Shown here one piece after another: positions 1 to 10,640 of a DNA stretch of 64,000 nucleotides. The notes below the pieces were generated by a model that worked only from the letters and a program-made list of their open reading frames with translations, did no database searches and was not told where the DNA came from. Source of the DNA: Sweltsa coloradensis (taxonomy: Eukaryota > Arthropoda > Insecta > Plecoptera > Chloroperlidae); contig JAMZAV010000163.1 of the NCBI GenBank assembly GCA_024449915.1, positions 124,001-188,000 of the forward strand, written 5' to 3'. Numbering within the stretch: the stretch's first letter is position 1; each line of letters opens with the position of its first letter. The translations under genes were made by a program, and so were the position numbers.

Positions 1-718
1 AAAGATAATTACGACACGTGGAAGATTCAGATGGAAGCTTAACTGGTGAAAAACGATGCTTGGGCGTTCGTGAGTGGGGAAGATAGAAAACCTGCAATCG
101 GAAATGGAGACGCCGCCACGGCATCGGTTCTAGCTTTGAAGGAGTGGGAAAATAAAGATAGGAAGGCCAAGTCGGACCTTATCTTGTCAATTAGCCGAGC
201 TAAAACAAATGAAAGGATGTGTAACATCGAACGAAGTTTGGGTTAAACTGCAGTCGATATACCAATCGAGAGGGCCTGCTCGCAAGGCCACACTGTTGAA
301 ACAATTAACATTGCATCGTATGGATGATGGTGAAGATGTGCGCGAACATCTTCGGAAGTTCTTCGATACGATCGACAAACTGAATGAGATGGCAATAAAC
401 ATTAATCCGGATTTATTGACCATAATGCTCCTGTATAGCTTGCCGCCTAGTTTCGAAAATTTCCGGTGCGTGATTGAATCTCGGGACGAGTTACCAACAC
501 CGGAAGTATTGCGCGTAAAAATCGTGGAAGAAAATGATGCACGGAAAAATGATACACGTATCTTGGACAATAACGCGATGTTTGCTTCTAAACGAAATCT
601 GAAACGGTACGGAAGCTCAAACAAAAATAAATGTGGTAGAAACGAACAAAAATGTAACGAACCATTTAAATATAAATGTCACCGATGTCATCAGGTAGGT
701 CACAAAGCCAAGTAATGT
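1..718 (+). pseudogene. copia gag remnant with broken CCHC zinc knuckle
   Basis: Frame 1 begins with D-N-Y-D-T-W-K-I-Q-M-E, the conserved start of copia-type capsid (UBN2-like) proteins, and meets a TAA at 40-42. The reading frame moves from 1 to 2 near 185-205. Frame 2 from about 191 then carries the conserved G-C-x-T-S-N-E-V-W and Y-Q-S-x-G-P-A-R-K-A-T-L-L blocks. A zinc knuckle C-x2-C-x4-H-x4-C lies at 677-718, but the third residue after... the spacer before its last Cys contains a stop (713-715). Gag would package element RNA in the cytoplasm; this copy cannot. Confidence 0.9.
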
Positions 719-1243
719 GTAAATGAGAAGAAACATGTCGAAATCGCGAAGAAAGCTGGGAATTTAAGCTTGTACGTTTCTTCAGAAAATTTATGTGAAG
801 AAGCATTGAGATCAACGACTGCGAATCGTGGTGAGAAATGGTGCTTAGATAGTGGCTGCACGTCGCACCTATGCAATGACAGGGAGAGGTTCGCAAAAAA
901 TTGCAGAAAATAGACCCGGAAAATTAAATCACGCCAGCAACACATCTACAGAGACTACGGTCAAAGGAATCGTGACGTTCACAGCTGAAGTCGACGGACA
1001 ACAGAAGAATGTAAGTCTGAAAGACACGCTGCCCCGTTCCTGACTTACGATTTACGAATGAACTTGTTGTCGGTCGGTAAAATCACTGACTGTGGATTCA
1101 AGGTAACATTTGGAAAGAAATCGGCCAAGATCGTTGATGGAACAGATAGAACAGTATTGTCAGCTGATCGAGTAAATGGGCTCTACTGTGTGCAAGAGAG
1201 TGAGCAGCAATGTAGCATAACTACCGAATCCAAACGCGCTACT
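719..1243 (+). pseudogene. copia protease and pre-integrase region, frameshifted
   Basis: Frame 2 contains W-C-L-D-S-G-C-T-S-H-L-C, with the aspartic protease triad D-S-G at 848-856. A TAG follows at 911-913. Homology continues in frame 3 from about 915 to 1040 (N-H-A-S-N...G-I-V-T-F), then returns to frame 2 at 1058 with the conserved N-L-L-S-V-G-K-I-T-D block. The retroviral-type protease normally cleaves the copia polyprotein. At least two indels disrupt it here. Confidence 0.85.
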
Positions 1244-2160
1244 ATGGAGAGTTAACATCGCAGAATGGGACATATAAACTTCAAGGATCTCCTGGAAGGC
1301 GAACGCAACAGGAACCGTGCTGGGTATAGATGTAATTGGACCGAGAGAGACGTTCGATTGTGAAACGCGCATCCGAGAAAAAATGACCAGAGCGCCTCTT
1401 CCCAAAGATATGGACAGGAACACGAAATCGCTGGAAATAATCCATTCCGATATTTGTGGACCGATGCCTGTTGAATCGAACGGAAAGGCAAGATATTTTG
1501 TCACGTTCATCGACGACTGCTCTCACTGGTGTGAAGTGAGAATGATCAAGAAGAAAAGTGAAGTTCTGGATGCATTCAAGGAATTCAAAGCTTACGTCGA
1601 GACACAAACTGGTAAGAAAATAATGTATCTTCAATCAGACAATGGCATAGAATACCGAAGTATCGCTTTTAAAGACTACTTAAAGACGAACGGCATCGGA
1701 CGTAGGTTAACGGTTACGCATACACCGGAACAAACGGAGTCGCGGAAAAGAAAAACCCGTACGCTCGTGGAAATGGCGAGGTGCCTACTGATACAATCCG
1801 GACTGTCACCGTCGTTTTGGGGCGAAGCAATTAACACGGCAAATTACATCAGAAATAGGTGTCCTTCTAGGAGCATAAGTGGCAAAACTCCTTTCGAGAA
1901 GTGGTCTGGAGAAGCACCAAATATGAGTAACTTCCGTGAATTTGGCTGCAAAGTCTTCACTCTGACCTGGGAACCAGCTCGGAGCAAGTTCGAGCCCCGC
2001 TCAAAGAAAGGTGTATTTGTCGGTTATTCGAAGGAGTTGAAAGCATACAGAGTATGGGTGCCGGAAGATAGAAAAATCGACAAAACGCGAGACGTGGAAT
2101 TCACTAAGTCAGTTACGTTCCCATCTGACAAAGTGTACGAAGATTTTATGCCGGAGAAAA
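1244..2160 (+). pseudogene. copia integrase remnant (HHCC zinc domain and DDE core)
   Basis: A stop at 1253-1255 directly precedes the H-x4-H zinc half at 1256-1273. Of the two zinc Cys residues, the first is at 1359-1361 and the second has become Arg (1368-1370). An open frame from 1317 (381 codons) carries the catalytic Asp of H-S-D-I-C-G (1449-1451) and the Asp of Q-S-D-N-G (1638-1640). The segment that should carry the catalytic Glu (about 1731-1758) is read in the wrong frame because of paired indels; a GAA codon sits out of frame at 1745. The C-terminal G-C-K-V-F and K-G-V-F-V-G-Y motifs are intact. The enzyme would be inactive. Confidence 0.92.
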
Positions 2161-3140
2161 CCAACTCCCCAGTTCGAAAGGTCGTTGAGTTTCCGATCGA
2201 AGAGAACGAGTTGTATATTGAGAATGAGTCAGAAGAAAACACGGCGGAAGAAAACGCGGCGGAAGAAAACGAGGCTGAGAATGAACCAAGAAGAGGCCGC
2301 GGCCGACCCAGAAGACTCATGACCGGTCTCAGGGGAAGACCCAAGAAGATCTACCAACCGGCCCGTACGCGGAAGAAGACTTGGAATTGCCACTGTAGCC
2401 AAAGTTCCATTCCAAGAGCGATAGACGGTTTCCGAACGGGGATGAATGGCGTCAAGCCATAGCATCCGAGCTGAAGTCGATTATCAAGAAAGATACGTGG
2501 AAGCTGGTGGAACGTCATCGGATCGCAAGGTAATTGGCAGTCGAGTAGTCCTGAGAAACAACTATGATCAGGATGGGAACATCGACCGAAAAAAGCTGGG
2601 ATAGTCGCTAAGGGCTTCGCACAGCGTCCAGGTGTGGATTTCGACGAGACTTTTTGCGCCGGTGGCGCGTATCATTTCTGTTTTTATGATGATGGCTCTA
2701 GCTGCACAGCATGGGATGAAGGTTAATCAGTTCGATTTCACGACCGCGTACCTGAATGGCGTGCTCGAAGAGAAGATATACATGGAGGTGCCCAAGCTCA
2801 CTGAAGAAATACTAGAGAAAATATCACATACGGAATCGAAAAACAGCGAAACTGGAAAGAAAGCAACGGAAATGCTTCACAAACTAAGGGATGGTAACAA
2901 GGTATGTCTCTTAAGTAAGGCACTTTACGGTCTGCGTCACGCCGGACGTTGCTGGCATGCAGCATTGAGCAAACAACTAATGAAATTTGGATTGAAGCAA
3001 TCTGCTACCGACCCTTGCACATTTTTCTCCGGGCAAGGGGAAGATATCCTGATCGTTATGGTATACGTGGATGTCGGAGTCGAAACCCGTATCTACTCCG
3101 TTGGACCTTGGCACGAAGCTGAAGAGGAACGAAGAGATGT
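2161..3140 (+). pseudogene. copia reverse transcriptase remnant with internal deletion
   Basis: An acidic linker (2215-2290, repeated E-E-N-x-A) is followed by two AT-hook-like R-G-R-P cores (2290-2350). RT homology begins after a stop near 2460. G-V-D-F-D-E-T-F lies in one frame and A-P-V-A-R in the next, consistent with an extra T near 2652. The palm-A motif F-D-F-T-T-A-Y-L-N-G has its Asp at 2734-2736. The catalytic Y-V-D-D box reads Y-V-D-V (3064-3075), and the next nucleotides are already homologous to the S-K-P-V-S-T-P-L block that normally lies well downstream, so the intervening part of RT is deleted. Confidence 0.9.
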
Positions 3141-3855
3141 CTGAACCAGAGGAAGAGAAAGTGCCGTACAGAGAACTAATAGGGGCACTGACGTACGTAT
3201 TTGGCTTTTTCCTCTAGACCTGACATAGCCCACGCGGTCAGCTATCTAAGCCAATACAATTCCTGCTACGACAGAACTCACTGGATCGCGGCAAAACGTG
3301 TTCTGCGATACTTGAAGGGAAACGGCGGACATTGGTCTACGATTCGAGAAATCGACTGGAAGTTTGGTTGGATTCGTGGATGCAGATAGGGGGAACTGTT
3401 CGAACGACAGGAGATCCTATACAGGGTATGCTTTTATCATGAGCGGTTGTCCGTTTTCCTGGGAATCAAGAAAGCAGAGAACAGTGGCCCTATCATCGAC
3501 TGAGGCCGAGTATATGGCTCTCACCGAAGCCACTAAGGAGGCCATATACCTTCAGCGATTCCTTGTGGAACTCGGATTTGAGAAATTAGCTGAAGTAAAA
3601 ATATTTAGTGACAACAATGGGGCACGAAAGTTATCGGAAAACCCCATTTACCACCGAAGAACGAAACACATAGATGTGCGCCACCACTTCATAAGAGAAG
3701 TGTTGGAAAATGGACTTGTGAAGGTAGAGTACAGATCGACCAAGGACATGGCAGCTGACGTACTTACAAAGGGACTGCCTGGACCGAAGCACGTGAAATG
3801 CCTTCGGATGCTGGGACTGCAGAATCTCCGTTCTCATATCGAGGGGGAGTGTTGA
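3141..3855 (+). pseudogene. copia connection and RNase H remnant
   Basis: The V-P-Y-R-E-L-I-G-A-L block (about 3160-3190) shifts frame near 3197 to R-P-D-I-A-H-A-V-S-Y-L-S-Q (3216-3260), and again near 3364. The last frame, to the stop at 3853-3855, is an intact copia RNase H. It has G-F-V-D-A-D, S-S-T-E-A-E-Y, S-D-N-N-G-A, R-T-K-H-I-D-V-R and A-A-D-V-L-T-K, with all four expected acidic positions. This is the best-preserved domain of the element. Confidence 0.92.
3841..3849 (+). promoter_or_regulatory. polypurine tract, plus-strand primer site
   Basis: The purine run GAGGGGGAG immediately precedes TGTTGAAG, as expected for the PPT next to the 3' LTR of a copia element. It overlaps the last codons of RNase H. 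Confidence 0.8.
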
Positions 3856-3969
3856 AGTTGGCGTCTTCAGACGATACGAAACGTTTGTAACTCGATGATG
3901 AAATGGACAATTATAACAGGCGATGAAAAGACTCACTAGTATCTATGCTCACGAGGTTGCCTTCCAACA
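3850..3969 (+). repeat. 3' LTR of the copia element (short or partial)
   Basis: It begins TGTTGAAG right after the PPT. An imperfect inverted match, CTTCCAACA, ends at 3969 and gives a TG...CA unit of about 120 bp. That is short for a copia LTR and no clear TATA box or poly(A) signal is visible, so it may be truncated by later insertions such as the fold-back at 4020. No target duplication can be checked because the 5' LTR is outside the window. Confidence 0.5.
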
Positions 3970-4019
3970 ATAATCGTAAAATGGTAAACATCTGTAATCA
4001 CAGCTTGTCTTTCTTATTA

Positions 4020-4283
4020 ACTAGGGAAACGCCAAAGTCGTTGTTAGACGAGTGAGTGAGCCATGTGTTGAGTACCCGGTAACATTCCTTTTCTTCCCCC
4101 TACCTTAGGCCTCCCTAGCCTATCTTAGGCTACAGTGGCGCATTATGACCTAAACTATGACCTAAACTTAAATACCCTATTATTTATACGAATATTATAA
4201 TCAAACTTAAATGCAAATGTTCCCGCGTACTCAACACATGACTCTCTCACTCGTCTAACAACGGCTTTGGCGTTTCCCTAGTC
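4020..4283. mobile_element. Fold-back of two rolling-circle-like 3' ends
   Basis: The first and last ~68 bp are inverted repeats with more than 90% identity. They start ACTAGGGAAACGCC and run through TTGTTAGACGAGTGAG to a GAACATT block. Each arm resembles the CTAG terminus of the dominant superfamily, with TTAGACGAG in place of TTGGATGAG. The 130-bp middle is AT-rich. The right arm continues into a tRNA-like segment, exactly as at 26280-26366. Confidence 0.7.
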
Positions 4284-4400
4284 GAGTTGGCTAAAGCGCC
4301 CTTATAGCCGAAATGTGGGAGACGTGGGTTCAATGGTCGGGAAAGATTTTGTAATTCCTGGATTGTATTTTTTAAATTATTTAACATGTTTTGAAATGCA
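4284..4400 (+). mobile_element. tRNA-derived SINE-like segment (family S2)
   Basis: An A-box-like GAGTTGGCTAAAGCGCC and a B-box-like GGGTTCAATGGTC are spaced as in a tRNA-derived promoter, followed by GTCGGGA and TTTTGTAATTCCTGGATTG. The same arrangement recurs on the minus strand at 26195-26283 and, diverged, at 50.8 and 61.8 kb. It is tRNA-derived, not a functional tRNA: there is no good acceptor stem. Confidence 0.65.
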
Positions 4401-4790
4401 CATAACGTAGTGTAGTCCATCAACTGTGACAATACTATGGAAAACATAGCCAGTACGAAAAACGTGAAAATATTGCAAGGTTTACTCAATCTACGAGCGG
4501 AATTTGGGGGTACCTTGACGTCCAACATTCGATTAACCTTGGACACGGCATTTCACAGCCAGGTAAATATCAAACAAAAAATATTATTTCAAAATGAAAA
4601 CCACTGTCGTTAAAATAATTCCTATACATTTCAACGAATTTTCAGTTTTTTATTTCTTGCAGGTTTAAATCGCAACGGATTGTGCTCATTTTGTTAGCAG
4701 TTCTCAGTTACCTGGTCACGGATGTCTGTTTAAAATTTCAGCTCAGTCTATTTGGCCGTTCTGCCGTATGGGACCGGACAGACAACTTTA
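4401..4790 (+). repeat. Tail of composite repeat P, copy 1
   Basis: This follows the S2 segment and matches, in inverse orientation, 25740-26170. Shared blocks include the one around CTCAATCTACGAGCGGAATT, and AGCAGTTCTCAGTTA. No coding potential is seen. Confidence 0.65.
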
Positions 4791-5700
4791 ACATTTACAT
4801 TTAACACACAGAATTAATCACGCCCAAAGGCCCCCGATCGGTGCGTTGAGACTACGTTCGCGGCTCACCGTTAATAAATCTAAAGGGTTTCTTTTGAACA
4901 GTCTTGTTTTTCCCTTTTTGTGCGAAATAACCCTTCGTCCATCTTTTACCGCTTAACTCCTCCCTCAGGTCCTTACCACTTCCTTTGGGTTGGTTTTGGG
5001 CCAACCCCGGGCCCCTTGACCGCTGGCGGCCGCCCCCCCGCCTAGTGATCTGGGCCCCAAAGGAGGGGGTGGGGGGGCACTGGGGCGAGTCCTGGGGGGC
5101 CGGCGTGGGGTGTGGGGGGGGGGGGGGGTGGGGGGGTTTGGTTTTGGTTCCCCGCCAGGGGGGGGGGGTCCCTGGGGGGATCATGTGGTTTATGGGGGCT
5201 CCCCCTCCGCGGCTTGGGGGGGGGCAAGTTTTGGGTCCGTGATTGGGTACCCTCGAACCAATCATTTGAAAAAAACCCGGGAAAAAAACTTTCCTTTACA
5301 CAAAAACATTTTAACAACTCTTATTTATCCTATCGAAACCCAAAATTCATGCTTTTAAAAATTTCAAAAAAATTAAATTAATTAATTTTTTAAGAGTATT
5401 TTTACAGTGTATTCGTGAATTGCAAATCTCACTTTAAGTTATATGTATTACAAGGCTGCCAGTGTTTTGTAGAAAAACTAACAATTTTATAACAAATATT
5501 TAAACATTATAACAGGTTATAACATCCAATTTTACATTTATCTTTCTACATTTTGTTCTATTATTATCTATTAATTTCAAATTTAATTTAACGTGTTCGT
5601 AATTGATATAAGATATATCAATAAATACACACAAGTTAGTGTTTAGTTAGAGTCTACCTCCTCAGTCACAGAGCTGATTTTATTTTTGTTTTACCGACAG
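4791..5700. other. Non-coding stretch with an extreme G/C-homopolymer patch
   Basis: No gene is seen. 4980-5265 is dominated by long G and C runs (for example 5112-5127 and 5157-5168), which produce Gly/Trp- and Pro-rich ORFs that are compositional only. The remainder is ordinary AT-rich DNA. The abrupt change suggests low-confidence base calls or an error-prone repeat. Confidence 0.6.
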
Positions 5701-5950
5701 TAATTCCTCGAGGGTTAAGCGCGCGACTTTGATTCGAGAGGTCTCGGGTTCTAATCCCGTCGAGACCGGCATTCCTAAATGAAGTTTTTTCCCGAGGTTT
5801 TCCTCTGTCATTAATGCAAATGCAGGGGATTGATTGAGTCCTCTTAATCAGTCCTCGGACAATCCTTCACAATAATAATTTGTCCTAATTCCAATATATC
5901 TTGTTATACACCTGAAGCGGCGCTTGCATTGCAGCCTGGGCAGGCTTCCT
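5700..5950 (+). mobile_element. tRNA-derived SINE (family S1) with insect-type core
   Basis: A GAGGGTTAAGCGCGCGACT A-box-like block and a GGGTTCTAATCCC B box are followed by CCGAGGTTTTCC and CAAATGCAGGGG, similar in pattern to the core of several insect SINEs. It ends with a CTGAAGCGG...GGGCA tail. The tail and head blocks recur in reverse at 35185-35400 and partly at 31990-32060, which defines the family within this window. Confidence 0.65.
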
Positions 5951-6880
5951 ACTAAGTTTATTTCGACTGTTAGACCTATTTAAAAACCAATGTTATTGTA
6001 GAGTTGCGAGATCGGAAAAAACTAGGATCATGCAAAATTAGCAAGTATTACAAAGACATTCCAACATGAGGATTAGTGTGTGTGAGTGTGTGATAAAAAT
6101 AGACATGTGCGGTGACTACTCGCTGTGTCTTGTGCAGTGTGCAGTGTGCACCTTTCTAGTGACTCAGTTTGTGACAGAATTCAAGATTAGGCTGCAGAAA
6201 GTCAGAAAAAATATCGCAGAATGTTTTGAGTTCTTTTTGTACGATATCCTGTACTCCTGTAGTATTTTAGAAGTGGGAACGCCGTAAGCAGGGGAGTAAT
6301 GGGTATACGGATACTAGGAAGCAGGGGAGTAATGGGTATACGGATACTAGGATGCGATCCAATGCCGAGCCTTTGCAAATGTAATCGGGATTAAATTAAG
6401 ATAATATATAAAACTTACATAAATTGAGTGTATACAGCGTTGAGAACCACAGTTGAGAATTAAAAAATAAGTTAAAATGCGATCGACATTATAGCAACAC
6501 GCGTCTGAAAATTTACACTCATTTAATATTTTAAAACTGCCGATGCCGCCCCCCGGACAAACAAGAGTACGAGAATTATGTTTATAATAAATTGCAGATT
6601 TGCAATGTTTATTAAAAGGGTTTATTTTATAGTGTGAAACAAAGCCCCAAATTTAAAAAATGTTATTTTTTCAGGTGTTTTCGGTCTTTAAAGGGAAAAT
6701 CGCCCCTTTATGTTTCGCTTATGGCTTTTCTGTGTACGGAACGACTCTAATACCTGCCCACCTGACCGTGCAAGATTGGTGAGAACCTGATTCCGTTATG
6801 TACTTTGAGATTCCTCCGTGGACCATTAAACCTCAGTGTAGATCAAAGACAATGAAAGCACTTAATAAGTGGTTTGCTTC
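5951..6880. repeat. Non-coding stretch with a 33-bp tandem duplication
   Basis: A 33-bp unit starting AGCAGGGGAGTAATGGG is duplicated perfectly at 6287-6319 and 6320-6352. The rest shows no gene or recognised repeat; 6076-6160 is TG-rich. Confidence 0.7.
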
Positions 6881-9800
6881 TATTATTTACGCATTCATTG
6901 TTTTAATTTAAACAATTTTCTTTTCTGTGTGGACAATTTCCTTCTTCACTCATAATGAAGCTACTAGAGAAACTGAACTTTAAAGTGGGACATAATTCAT
7001 ACATCTTGAGTTCATAGTTAAAAAGTAAAGAATAAATAGGAAAACTACAATCTCAATTAAATTTAGTTGTGAATACTGACAAAACTAAAAGAAATGGAGA
7101 AATAAATGTAAGGAAAATTGTTTTAACCACTTTCAAATCACATACGCGACGATTTTTTCAATTTTTTTATTTGTTTGGACGATTTCCATCTTCCCTCAAA
7201 ATAAAGCTTCTAGAGAAACTGGGCTTTTAAGTGGGACATAATTCATACATCGTGAAATCACATAAAGTATAGAATAAAATAGGAAAACTAAAATCTAAAA
7301 TAAATTTAGTTGAGAATAATAACAAATTTAGAAGAAATGGTAAATTAAATGAAAGGAAAAATATTTTTACAACTTCAAACCACATACGCGACAAGTTTTT
7401 TCCCCCACTTATTTGTGTGGACAAATTCCTTCTTCCCATCAAAAAGCTACAAAGAAACTGGGGCCTTTTGTGTGAATAATTTTATACTTGAATCACAGAA
7501 AGTATAAATAAATAGGGGAAAAATAAAACTAAATAAAATTTATTGGGAATAATGACAAATTTTTGAAGAAAAGGTTTAAAAAAATGTAAGGGAAAAAGTT
7601 TTTTTCCACTTTCAAACAATACGCGACGAGTTTTTTGTTTTTTCCCCAATAATTTTGGGGGGCAAAACTTTCTTCCCTAAAAAAAAAAGCCCCTAGATAA
7701 AAGGGGGGTTTTATTCGTAGATCACAGAAGATGGAATAAAATAGGAAAAAATAAAATCTAAAATAAATTTAGTTGAGAATAATAACAAATTTAGAAGAAA
7801 TGGTAAATTAAATGAAAGGAAAATATTTTTACAACTTTCAAACCACATACGCGACAAGTTTTTTCCCCCCCCTTTTTTTTGGGAAAATTCTTTTTCCCTC
7901 ACAATAAAGTACAGAGAATGGTTCTTAAATGGACATAATTCATACATCGTGAGATCACAGAAATAGAAAAAAAAGGAAAACTAAAATCCCAAATAAATTT
8001 AATTGGGGAATAATGACAAATTTAGAAGAAATGGTAAAATTTAAAAGTAAAATGTTTTTACCACTTTTAAATACAAAGCGCGAGTTTTTTTTTCCCCATT
8101 TTTTTGTGTGGCAAATTTCCCTCTTCCCCAAATAAAGTACAGAGAACTGGGGGTCTTTAAATGTGACAAATTCATAAATCGTGAGACACAGAAAATATAG
8201 AATAAAAAAAAGGAAAATAAATCTCAAATAAATTTAATTGGAATAATGCAAAATTTGAAGAAATGGAAAAAAAAATGTAAGGAAAATGTTTTTACCACTT
8301 TCAAACCACATACGCGTCGAGTTTTTTTGTTTTTTCACCAATTATTTGTGTGGACAAATTCTTTCTTCCCTCAAAATAAAGCCACTAGATAAACTGGGCT
8401 TTTATATCGTGAGATCACAGAAAGTATGGAATAAAATAGAAAAACTAAAATCTCAAATAAATTTAGTTGTGAATAATGAGAAATTTAGAAGAAATGGTAA
8501 ATTAAAAGTAAGGAAAATATTTTTACAACTTTCAAACCACATACGCGCAATTTTTTTCCCCCATTATTTGGTGGAAAAAATTTTTCTTTCCCCACAATAA
8601 AGCTATTAGAGAAAAAGGGCTTTAAGGGGTAGCTGAGGGTAGAAAGGAGGGGATTTAAGCGCTCAGTTTTCTGGATTTTTTTGGGGGAAACGGTTTATAA
8701 ACCCCCTTTCCCAAAATTTTACACTAAGTTTTTAAAGAAAAAATCATGTTACCATTTGCGTATTCCTAAATTAATTATAGATTTTAATTAAAATTTTGTG
8801 AAAACACCCAAAATTTACTTAATTTTGGTCAACTTCGGGAATTTATTCCAAGTGAACCCGTTTTTTTTAAACCCAAAATTTTCATAAAGGAAACCCAACG
8901 TTTAAATCAATGTGAACCGCAGGTTTAAATTTTGGTTTATGTAGAAAACGGTTTGGGGGGAATTTTCCCCCAATTGTAATCCATGTTTGGGGTTTCCCAT
9001 TTTTTTACGTTTTGAAACTTATGTCTCCAATGGATCTTTAACGCTTATTTTGTGCAACCAAATTTCGGATATCAATAATAAAAGTACTTTTTTTAACATC
9101 CTTTAAAATTTGGGAATGATATTTTCCAACCTTCAGCAGAAATCATCAAAACCTGTTTGCGCGCATTTGAGTTGGGCCAAGCTCGCGTACCCCTTAAGTG
9201 TGACATAATTCATACATCGTGAGATCACAGAAAGTATAGAATAAAATAGGAAAACTAAAATCTCAAATAAATTTAATTGGGAATAATGACAAATTTAGAA
9301 GAAATGGTAAATTAAATGTAAGGAAAATGTTTTTACCACTTTCAAACCACATACGCGACGAGTTTTTTTTGTTTTTTCCCCCAATTATTTGTGTGGACAA
9401 ATTCCTTCTTCCCTCAAAATAAAGCCACTAGATAAACTGGGCTTTTATATCGTGAGATCACAGAAAGTATGGAATAAAATAGGAAAACTAAAATCTCAAA
9501 TAAATTTAGTTGTGAATAATGACAAATTTAGAAGAAATGGTAAATTAAATGTAAGGAAAATGTTTTTACACTTTCAAACCACATACGCGACAAGTTTTTT
9601 TCCCCACTTATTTGTGTGGACAAATTCCTTCTTCCCTCACAATAAAGCTACTAGAGAAACTGGGCTCTTAAGTGTGACATAATTCATACATCGTGAGATC
9701 ACAGAAAGTATAGAATAAAATAGGAAAACTAAAATCTCAAATAAATTTAATTGGGAATAATGACAAATTTAGAAGAAATGGTAAATTAAATGTAGGCCTA

Positions 9801-10640
9801 AGGAAAATGTTTTTACTATTTACAAATTACATACGCAACGAGTTTTTTAATTTAACATTTTCAACTAATTTGAGTAGACAATTTCCTTCTTCCCTCAAAA
9901 TAAAACTTCTAGATAAACTGGGCTTTTAAGTGTGACATAATTCATACATCGTGAGATCACAGTTAAAAAGTAAAGAATAAATTAGAAAACTACAATCTCA
10001 AATAAATTTAGTTGTGAATAATGACAAAATTAAAAGAAATGGTAAATTAAATGTAAGGAAAATGTTTTAAACACTTTAATATCAGATACGCAACGAGTTT
10101 TTAATTTAATTTTTTCCACTTATTCGTGTGGGCTAATTCCTTCTTTTTTTCTCAAAATAAAGCTACTGGAGAAACTTGGCTTTTAAATGTGACAAAATTA
10201 ATTCATATTGAGATCACAGTTAAAAAGTATAGAATAATATCGAAAACTACAATCTCAAATAAATTCAGTTGAGAATTATGACAAAACTAAAAGAATTATT
10301 GGTAAATTTAATGTAACGAAAATGTTTTGACCACTTTCAGTTTCAAATCAGATACGCAACGAGTTTTTAATTTAATTTTTTCCACTTATTTGTGTGGACA
10401 ATTTCCCCCTTTCCTCAAAATAAATCTACTAGAGAAACTGGGCTTGTAAGTGTGACATAATTCATACATCGTAAGATCATAGTTAAAAAGTAAATAATAA
10501 ATATGAAAACTACAATCTCATATAAATTTAGTTGTGAAAAAACAAACAAACAAAAACAAAACAAAATTAAAAGAAATGGCAAATTAAATTTAAACGAAAA
10601 TGTTTCTGCCACTTTCAAATCACATACGTGATGAGTTCCA
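6880..10640 (+). repeat. Tandem array of ~245-bp satellite-like units
   Basis: About 13 units run head to tail. Each has GTGTGACATAATTCATACAT, an ATCACAGAAAGTATAGAAT block, AAATTTAGTTGTGAATAATG, a CCACATACGCGACGAG block and AAAGCTACTAGAGAAACTGG. Unit starts include 6985, 7231, 9198, 9672, 9930, 10188 and 10450, giving periods of about 225-262 bp. Units at 7440-8620 are degraded by homopolymer differences. ORFs here on either strand are by-products of the repeat. No function is evident. Confidence 0.9.
8626..9193. mobile_element. TTAA-target element inserted in the satellite array
   Basis: This 568-bp block is flanked by TTAA on both sides (8622-8625 and 9194-9197). Its ends are GGGGTAGCTGAG and CTCGCGTACCCC, a short imperfect inverted repeat. 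Neighbouring units show the uninterrupted site (GGGCTTTTAAGTGTGACA), so TTAA is a genuine target duplication. It is non-coding. TTAA use suggests piggyBac-like mobilisation, but the ends do not prove the superfamily. Confidence 0.75.

Larger units (their letters stand above)
1..3969 (+). mobile_element. Ty1/copia-type LTR retrotransposon, 5' end outside window, decayed
   Basis: The order gag zinc knuckle, protease (D-S-G), integrase, reverse transcriptase, RNase H, polypurine tract and LTR start is diagnostic of the Ty1/copia superfamily, where integrase precedes RT. Reading jumps among all three frames and is broken by several stop codons (40-42, 713-715, 911-913, 1253-1255, around 2460), so no full polyprotein can be made. 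The 5' LTR and primer-binding site lie left of the window. The 3' LTR is very short or truncated. Confidence 0.93.

Noticed and set aside
4852..5265. Pro-rich and Gly/Trp-rich ORFs
   Set aside because: They arise from G/C homopolymer runs of doubtful quality.
8286..9682. ORFs of about 100 codons in the satellite array
   Set aside because: They repeat with the satellite unit and have AT-rich random composition.
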